Source of the DNA: Morella rubra
Taxonomy: Eukaryota > Streptophyta > Magnoliopsida > Fagales > Myricaceae
Length of the DNA: 64,000 nucleotides
Assembly (NCBI GenBank): GCA_003952965.2
Contig: CM025849.1
Coordinates: 15,778,493-15,842,492 of the forward strand
Reading direction: 5' to 3'
The position numbers and the translations under genes were made by a program. Shown in pieces: positions 56,622 through 64,000 of the stretch (the stretch's first letter is position 1; every line of letters begins with the position of its first letter). Below the pieces are notes generated by a model that saw nothing but the letters and a program-made list of their open reading frames with translations, was not told where the DNA came from and ran no database searches.

Positions 56622-59009
56622 TCTTATCTATGGACAATGTTTTTCTCTCTTTGTAAGATGAGGAAAGAAGTGGAATTTGTATGGGTTTTATAGACCCCAA
56701 GCTAGGAAGAAGAATCTACTTCAACGAAATGTTACTGATCCTGACTTGCTGCCTTGTGGAAAAATTGCGCACTACTAGTTGATCCAATTACTTGCTCGTC
56801 TAAGTGGTCCAAATTGTCAAACTTTTGCTAGAAGTAAGAGGAAAAGTATTAGGAAACTTCGGGTAAGTGAAAATCAATTGCATACTTAAGATATGAAAAT
56901 TACAAGTTTTAATTTTAATTTATAAACCTTAAATAAATAATATATACTGTAAATTAAGATCCTTGATTTGATTGGTAAAAAAAAAAGTAGACAAAGAAAC
57001 AAAATTGACCCAAACAAGAACTGAAAAATCCACACACCATCTCCAAACCAGCCTAGCTCTTCAAGAAGCGATGTAACCTTATAAAGTCACCCTAGGATCA
57101 TTTCCTCCTAAGCCACTTTCAGATCATTCTCCTTTTTTTTTTTTTTGAAAAAAATGTAAACAAACTACATATGTGCTTTATGCTATTTTTGAATTGAGAC
57201 CTATTGTGTAAAATTTTTTATTTTAAGACTTGTGATTCATCCATTTATGAATTTAAGGTCACACTTGATTTACACAAGAATAAAAAGAAATACAAAACAT
57301 AATATAAAAAAAAATTAAAGGTAATGAAATATATATAATTAATTAAAAAATAAAAAACAAAGAATTGGGCACCAATGAAGATCCCGCTCACAATGGAGGG
57401 CGAGATCAATGTTATCATTCACCCTTTGGAAGTGGAATTCAGAACGCTCTTCTTGCATTTGAAAGCGCTCCAGCAAATGGAATGGATTGAAGGCAATGCA
57501 TTAATGTGATTCTGGACTAGCAAATTAGAGTCATAATCTCGGCAACATATTTCAGGACATCGAATTCTCTCTAATTTGCTATTTGAATTAAATAGTTCAA
57601 TTTAAAGAGAGATTAAGCTAATATATAAGTCTTACAATATTCAATACTGTCCATATACTAATTCTCAGGCAGTGCAGATACCACATCTGTAAGACCCATA
57701 TATTGAGACTATCACTCTTCGAATTGAACTATGAAATTAGAGAGAATCTCAATCTGTATTTTTGGACTTTACATCCTCAAAAAGCCTCTAAATGCCAATG
57801 TAGTAAAAGTCATATGGCGCAACCTACAATCTAATAAATTAAGCTTGCAGCTTAGCAATTTCAAATTTTCAAGACATTCATGAGGTTCCTCAGCGAGCTT
57901 TTGAAATAAAGTTCCGCCCACATCATCATAGGGCATTTGTTTGGACCTGTGCAACACGTTCTTCAACCACCAATTCTAAGTGTTATTTGACCCACGGCAA
58001 CACGTAGTAAAAATATCTATAATTAATTGTCACGAACCAAGTTGCAGTCAAAATATTCATAACTTATGCTTTAATTTACGTTATTTTTGTCCCATGACAA
58101 AATAACTCGAGGGTCTAAACTTCTTATAATTTGTAATACTTAGAATTGAAGATCCCTGTTAATTTTTTCTGTCTAGTGATTTTTATTTTTTGCTGCAATG
58201 ATTTTTTTTTTTTTTTACTTTTTCTGTGCGTGGAGTTTTTACTCGTGGACTTTCAACTTTTTTAAAAAATGTTAGTTAGATTTTTTTTGTATGCTTTCTC
58301 AAATCAAGTTTTCAATTTTTTCGTTTTCGGTTATCTTTGTTTTATTTTATTCTATTTTTTTACATGTGGTTATTTATGCGCGTCAGCTACATTGCATTTT
58401 CCCTCCCACATTTGGAAAAAAAAAAATTAAGAGTTTCCCAAATTCCACTCATATCAAATTACAGGTATTGAAATCAAATATTTAGAAGAATAGATCCAAA
58501 ACCAAAATTGCGTAAAAGAACATGCATGTATACTTTTATTACCGTGACACAATTTGTAACCTAAGTCAATGTAGGACAACTAAGTCACGATTTTGTTTTA
58601 TTTATAGTACATTGCAGCCAAATCTACTAAAATCGAGAGGGAAAAGAGTTATTTGGACTGAAGTTTTATATGTTTAAAGTGAAATCCATTTTTTTTCCCT
58701 ATCACATGGGAGATGAATAGTATTGAGTCAAAAATTTGTTTTTAGTCATCAAAGTATTGTTGTCCACATGAAAACGTTTTTACTAAAATGTCACTACAAG
58801 AATTCTACAATTTAATGACAAAGACAAATTGATCAGTACGTCACTAAACATTACCATTCAACATTCAATGACGAAATTGAAATTTCTTCACTAATGCTAC
58901 CAGACTATAGTTGTTGTCTCTGTTTGCACGCTAATGGACATAGACCAAAAGATATGCCTTGTAGTTAGAGTTATTCAAACTCACTTATTAAATATTCCAC
59001 TTAAGTTCT
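56622..59009. repeat. RLP 5'-flank block, copy 4 (tandem unit 2)
   Basis: Partner of 47730-50446. A TATA-like GGGTTTTATAGACCCC lies just upstream of the RLP start on the gene strand. It contains the MITE at 57562-57750 and the CTCTTCAAGAAGCGATGTAA motif near 57058. 58460-58690 also matches 630-1030 near the window start. No gene is present. Confidence 0.85.
57562..57750. mobile_element. MITE, GAATTCTCTCTAATTTG family, copy 2
   Basis: Sister of 48680-48869 carried along by the tandem duplication; ends GAATTCTCTCTAATTTG and AAATTAGAGAGAATCTC. Confidence 0.65.
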
Positions 59010-59480
59010 CGTAACCAATGTGGGATCTCATCAGATATGTTTCCTTCCACGTTACCTGTCTGAGACATGTGCCTGACTAAAGACGTTCTGGCAGTATGGA
59101 TGGATTTTAAACACTAATAAACTCCTCTCAAAAGTAATAACCGAAACGTTCTATCCCTCACATATCTCTCTCAGGCTCATGATCTCCCTCAAATCTCCGA
59201 AAACAATTTTTTTTCTCACTATTTCAAGGAATACGTTACAATATTCAGGTAATGTTTATTTTAATTTTTTTTTTGTTTTAACCTCAAAATCTTAGATTTG
59301 TAAAGTTTTACGTTTGTAACTTGGTGTTCAATTTTCAGCAAACACCAGTAGTGGGTGGCCGATTATTGCTATCTGTTGATTGATCATGACTCAGTGGCTT
59401 GTGGAAAAATTGCACGCTACTAATTAGTTCATCCACTAGCTGGTCTATCTAAGTGGTCCAAACTGACCCAACATATATAA
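59010..59480. repeat. Direct repeat with splice-like signals, copy 1
   Basis: About 470 bases match 60885-61350 (GTCTGAGAC-TGTGCC-GACTAAAGACG, GGATTTTAAACACTAATAAACTCC). Inside is ACAATATTCAGGTAATGTTT, then about 95 bases later TTCAATTTTCAGCAAACAC, resembling a donor and acceptor of a short intron. No open frame spans it; it could be a 5' leader exon pair of a lost gene. Confidence 0.8.
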
Positions 59481-60884
59481 AATAATAACAAGAACTAAAG
59501 TCCTCAATATAGAAGAAAAACAAGTGTGAAAGGAAAGAAAAGGAAAAAGAAAAAGAAATTCAGTAGAAGAAGAAAAAAAAAATATGAAAGCAAAACCAAG
59601 AGAGATAAAAAAAAAAAAAACCGTAAGTGAAGTGACAAGAATATTCCAGCTGCGACAAGTACTGAAATTTTCAAATTGTCAAGATTTTGCTAGAAGAAGA
59701 GGAAAGGAAAAGGAATGGAAACTTCGGATAAGTAACAAGCAATTGTATACAAGATGTGAAAATTACGAGTTTCCGAATGAGATAATTGCAATCTTATTTG
59801 CTCTAAATTAGCCAGAAAAAAAAAAGTAAAAGATGGAAAGAAATTTTTTCAATTTTTTTTTTTTGCCATTACAAATAAGACCATCAAAAGTATCAAATCA
59901 TGATAGGACCTATGATTTGTTCTATTTGTGAATTCAAGATGGCACTTGATTTGCCGTAAATTTGGGGAAAAAAATTCATATACACACATTTTAAGACAAG
60001 TCATATGCATATGTCATATTTTAAATAACAAGTCAGTTTAAACGTGTATAAGAGGAAAATATAAAACATAAAACTTTAAAAGAAATTAAAAGTTATGAAA
60101 TATAGGTAATTAAAAAAAAAACAAGAAATCGGCACCGATGGAGATCTCTGAGTGCTCGCAGTGGAGGGGGACGTACGCGACCGCTCTAAAGGTGCGGGAG
60201 GTCCCTTCCGTGTGAGGACGGGGATGTTTCCCCCCTGATTTTTTTTTTTCCTTCTGAATTTTAAACTTTAAAATTGAAATGGTAAATTTTTATTTTTGTA
60301 TCCATGTGTAAGATGCCAAAAGTGATTTTTTTTAGGTACCCACATATGCATCTGAGTGTCCTAAAAAATACTACCTATGAATTTTCCATACTAAGTAGAT
60401 GAGAAATTAAGTGACTCCGAAAATCAAAAATTTCAAAATAGCATAAAACATAAATATATACATTTTCCTCCTTTTTTTTCTTTGGGGGAAAGGAAAAGAT
60501 GTCTCTGGTTAGTGCAATATAATGTTTGGACAAAATTTCTTTCTAAGTCAATCAAAAAGTGAATCCATGGTGAGTGGGATCATATTATGTGGAAATCATG
60601 CTCAAGGACAAAAAAAGGAAATGACTTGCAAGCATGCTAGAAAATAAGAAAGTTGAAATAATTTCGTAATGACTGCGGATTCGATGAATGTAATGACCAC
60701 ACATTCAATGAACCTAATAACTACCACTGTTGTCTCTATCTGCACGCTAATGGACTTGTACGTGCAAACTGGAATTACTACGTTTTCAGCGATATTGATG
60801 AGAACCTAGGCCAAAGACTAAAAAACATGTCTTGTAGTTAGAGTTATTCAAATCCATTTATTAAATCTTCCACTTAAGTTCTCG
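59481..60884. repeat. RLP 5'-flank repeat blocks, gene-free
   Basis: 59690-59830 matches 27280-27380 (GAATGAGATAATTGCAATC-TATTTGCTC) and 60310-60590 matches 28030-28380. Contains several poly-A/T runs. No gene is seen. Confidence 0.7.
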
Positions 60885-61350
60885 TAACAATGTGGGATCT
60901 CATCAAATATGTTTCCTTTCACGTTGCCTGTCTGAGACTTGTGCCCGACTAAAGACGTTCTGGCAGTATTGATGGATTTTAAACACTAATAAACTCCTCT
61001 CAGAAGCAATAACCGAAACGTTCTATCCCTCACATACCTCTCTCAGCTCACGATCTCCCCTCAAATCTCCGAAAACAATTGTTTTTCTCACTATTTCGAG
61101 GAATACGTTACAATATTCAGGTAATGTTTATTTTAGTTTTTTTTTAGTTTTAACCTCAAAATCTTAGATTTGTAAAGTTTTATGTTTGTAACTTGGTGTT
61201 CAATTTGCAGCAAACACTAGTAGTGGGTGGCCGATTATTGCTACTATTGATTGATCATGACTCAGTGGCTTGTGGAAAAATTGCACACTACTAGTTAGTT
61301 CATCCACTTGCTGGTCTATCTAAGTGGTCCAAACTGACCCAACATATATA
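60885..61350. repeat. Direct repeat with splice-like signals, copy 2
   Basis: Partner of 59010-59480, about 1.88 kb downstream, with the same donor-like and acceptor-like motifs (CAATATTCAGGTAATG and TTCAATTTGCAGCAAACAC) kept. Confidence 0.8.
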
Positions 61351-64000
61351 AATAATAATAATAACAAGAACTGAAGTCCTCACGACTAGAAGAAAAACAA
61401 GTGTGAAAGGAAGGAAATATGCAAGAAATAAATAACCTTAATTAATGGGCAAACAGGACCTAAGGTCTATAGTGGCGGTCACTATGTGCTAGAAAAACAC
61501 GGTACAGTGGATTGCTTTAAATAATCACGAAGTAACCTATTTCCAAACGACCACCACTTAGTTGCCTGAAAAGCATGTTAAGCCAGGATCAATGAATAAC
61601 ATAATTGTTGATTTTTTTGTTTGGCTTATTTAACTCTATTAGTCCTGTACAATTTTAAAATCTCATAGGACCAAAGAAGTGTACTTATCCAGCAAACTTC
61701 AGACCATATTCAAAAGAACATTACTCTTGAAGAGGTGGTGGAGCATTAATATAAGTCACTCGAGGATCATTCTCCTTATTGATGTTGGATAATTTTTTTT
61801 CTTGACCAATTTTGGAGAAGTGAAAAGGAATTTACCCATCACAGAGGCCCAACGAAGTGGTGTAGCTTTATAAGTTACTCTCGAATCATCCTCTTTCGTT
61901 AATGACATAGAATAAAAATTTTTTTTTTTGGGAAAAAAATGTAATACATACATGTGCTATTTTTGAATTGAACCCTGTGGTATAAAATGCTTTATTTTTA
62001 TTTTAAGACCTTGGTTCTTTCACTTGTGAATTCAAAGTAAAAAATGCTAAAAGAGGGGTTGCGGTTTTAAAATAGCATAAATCACAGAAAAATATATAGT
62101 TGTGGTTACCAGAATATTAATTTGTCAGTGAAGGAGTGGCTTTCGTCGGAGACAAGAAAAGGTGTTTGAAGAATTTCTATTTTTCAATTAGATAAAGACG
62201 TGAATATAGAGTGAGTGGACAATCTTTTCTTTTGTTTTCTAAGCGAGTGCGACCGACTATTCCTGCAATTAATGTTTAGTGCTTTGTGGACTAGAAGAAG
62301 TACGAAAAACAACTTGCAAGCTGAAGTGACCCAGGCTGTGGAAATCATGCTCAATCGAATAAAGACGGCAAACGACTTGCAGCGCATTCAATGTACGTAA
62401 TGACCACGATCACACATGTTCAATCCTTGCAATTTTTCTTAATAGTTCTTGTCAGTACGACCTTTCGTGAACTGGAGATTTCATTTGGAGGGGAAAATCC
62501 TACATGGTTAAGGGTACACGCGATAACGATAGTAGAAATCATGCTCCAATTAGATGATGAAACGACCTCAGGCAGACATAGTAATTAATGACGACGCATT
62601 CCGGAGAAGAAAAATATTCAAATAATTTTCCAATGACATATATGAGGGGATCATGGTCCTAGAAGTTAGGGGCCAGATTTCTTTACCGCCTTAAAACTTT
62701 TTTCAAAGTGGACTTTTGTTAATCAAAGGTGAAGATTTTGCTACATCAGCTGTCTCTTAATTACATACGTTATGTAAAAATATATATAAAAAATTAAATT
62801 CAAATTAAATTTATGGCAAGCCTAATTGTAGGCAAAAATTAAATTAGACACCATACTTTTTTATTTATTTTATTAAGTCTCATAAGTTAAAGAATCAATT
62901 ATATCTCCCTCCATTAATCAAATTGGCCGTTAATCCGGAAAGTGAAAAAAGAAAAAAGAATAGGAAAAGCATATATTTAGGAAAGAAAAGTAAGCCGACG
63001 AACAAGTCGGACGATTTGTTTTTCTTTCTTGACTAGTGTGGGAGAAGGGGAAAGGAATTCATGCATAGAGCCAAAGAAGTGTACTTATTGAGCAAATCCT
63101 CAAACTATATTCAAAAGGAAATAACTCTTGAAGAAGTGATAGAGCATTAATAGAAGCCACTCTCGAATGATTCTCCTCATCGATGTCAATTTTTTTTTTT
63201 TTTTAATTTTGGGGAAGTAAAAAGGGTATCCCATCACAGAGGGCCAACGAAGTGGACTTGTTGGGCAAATCCCCACACCATTTCTAAAAGGGCCTAGCTC
63301 TTCAAGAGGCGGTGTAGTCTTATAAGCCACTCTAGATCATCTTCCTTCCATAGCGACATGGAACAAAGTTTCTTTTTTGAAAAAAATGTAACTACATACA
63401 AGTGCTTTTATACTATTTTTGAATTGAGACCCATATTGGTATAAAATGCTTTATTTCAAGACCTTGGTTCTTGCATTTGTGAATTTGAGATCAAAAATTT
63501 TAGAATAAGGTCTCGATTTCAAAATAGCATAAATCACAAATATATCTTTTCTTCAGAGAAAGGAAAAGATGTATGAAGAAATTTCTTGTTTTTAAGTCAG
63601 TCAAGACGTGAATATAAGGAGAGTGTGACCGTCTATTTTTGTAATTACGGCATAGTGCTTTGTGGACAAGAAGAACAACGAAAAATGACGTACAAGCTGA
63701 AGTGACCCAGGTTGTAGAAATCCTCTAAATATCAATGTAGTACAAATCATATGGCGCAAGATTTAGCTAGTAAATTAAGCATGCAGCGTAGCAATTTCAA
63801 GACGTTGAGTTTCCTCAGCGAGCTTTGAAATCCAATTCGTTCCTTGTGTAATCTTTGAGGTTGTTCGGTTGTAGTGTTTTTTGAGAATTTTTTTGTGTTT
63901 TGAGAATTTTTAGGTGATGTTAATTTTATTGGTATGCGTGTTTTAATTATTTTTATGTAGTGTTAAGATGATGTTTAGTTGTAGAATATTTTACATTCTA
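61351..64000. repeat. Repeated RLP 5'-flank blocks to window end
   Basis: 61725-62300 and 63070-63830 are two further copies of the intergenic block seen at 48150-48950 and 57050-57850, including the 60-base motif ending in CATTCTCCT/CATCCTCTT-type phrases and ATTTTTGAATTG-GACCC. 62640-63060 is A+T-rich spacer. 63840-64000 starts a TTGTTCGGTTGTAGTG A+T-rich element cut by the window edge. No gene is seen. Confidence 0.65.

Noticed and set aside
61756-63330. Repeated minus-strand frames containing LRWASVMG or LRWPSVMG
   Set aside because: They are short, frame-broken between copies and fall in the duplicated intergenic repeat.
1-64000. CRISPR arrays, operons, riboswitches or bacterial insertion sequences
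   Set aside because: The window is plant nuclear DNA with introns; no regularly spaced direct repeats or prokaryotic signals were seen.

Overview
This window is nuclear DNA of a woody eudicot plant. The evidence is plant-only gene families (a receptor-like protein cluster, auxin response factor 4, plant-type isovaleryl-CoA dehydrogenase), GT-AG introns, A+T-rich spacers, a Copia retrotransposon, hAT-type and other small inverted-repeat elements. I cannot name the species. A 1,000-base run of N (50447-51446) is an assembly gap, and the sequence on both sides of it is visibly noisy.

I find no gene here that reads through intact. Layout: 1-1435 holds a repeat block, a likely solo LTR, a MITE and a receptor-like protein (RLP) scrap. 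1821-9572 (+) is a 15-exon mitochondrial isovaleryl-CoA dehydrogenase gene with a stop, a frameshift and a lost splice donor. 12000-18707 (-) is a TMEM209-like (cytochrome b561 N-terminal domain) pseudogene whose first intron carries a Copia fossil. 18954-20010 (-) is the 3' half of an RLP. 21036-24173 is a 3.1-kb LTR-type insertion with a 5-bp target duplication in the 3' flank of the next RLP (24466-27062, -). 28711-30074 is a hAT-like non-autonomous element. 34364-36180 (-) is a 5'- and 3'-truncated ARF4 pseudogene that still has both tasiR-ARF target sites. 38809-42294 (-) is a second TMEM209-like pseudogene. 42987-49250 and about 51580-58150 are two copies of a tandem duplication with a period of about 8.9 kb, each with a hAT-like element followed by an RLP pseudogene (44841-47729 and 53740-56621, both -). 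59000-64000 is repeated RLP 5'-flank sequence without genes.

The working picture is an RLP cluster that grew by segmental duplication, carrying neighbours (TMEM209-like) with it, and then decayed. Empty and filled insertion sites give an order: hAT insertion into an RLP 3' flank, then the 8.9-kb tandem duplication. The LTR element entered a different, hAT-free copy of that flank. RLPs are plasma-membrane LRR proteins without a kinase that usually work with SOBIR1/BAK1 in immunity or development. Here all full-length copies have several frame breaks, so they look like a reservoir of LRR sequence rather than working receptors, unless some breaks are assembly errors.

The most interesting item is the ARF4 pseudogene. 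It has lost the DNA-binding domain but keeps two identical 21-nt tasiR-ARF complementary sites and most of the PB1 domain, so a transcript could act as a small-RNA decoy. I saw no clear sign of a wholly new system.
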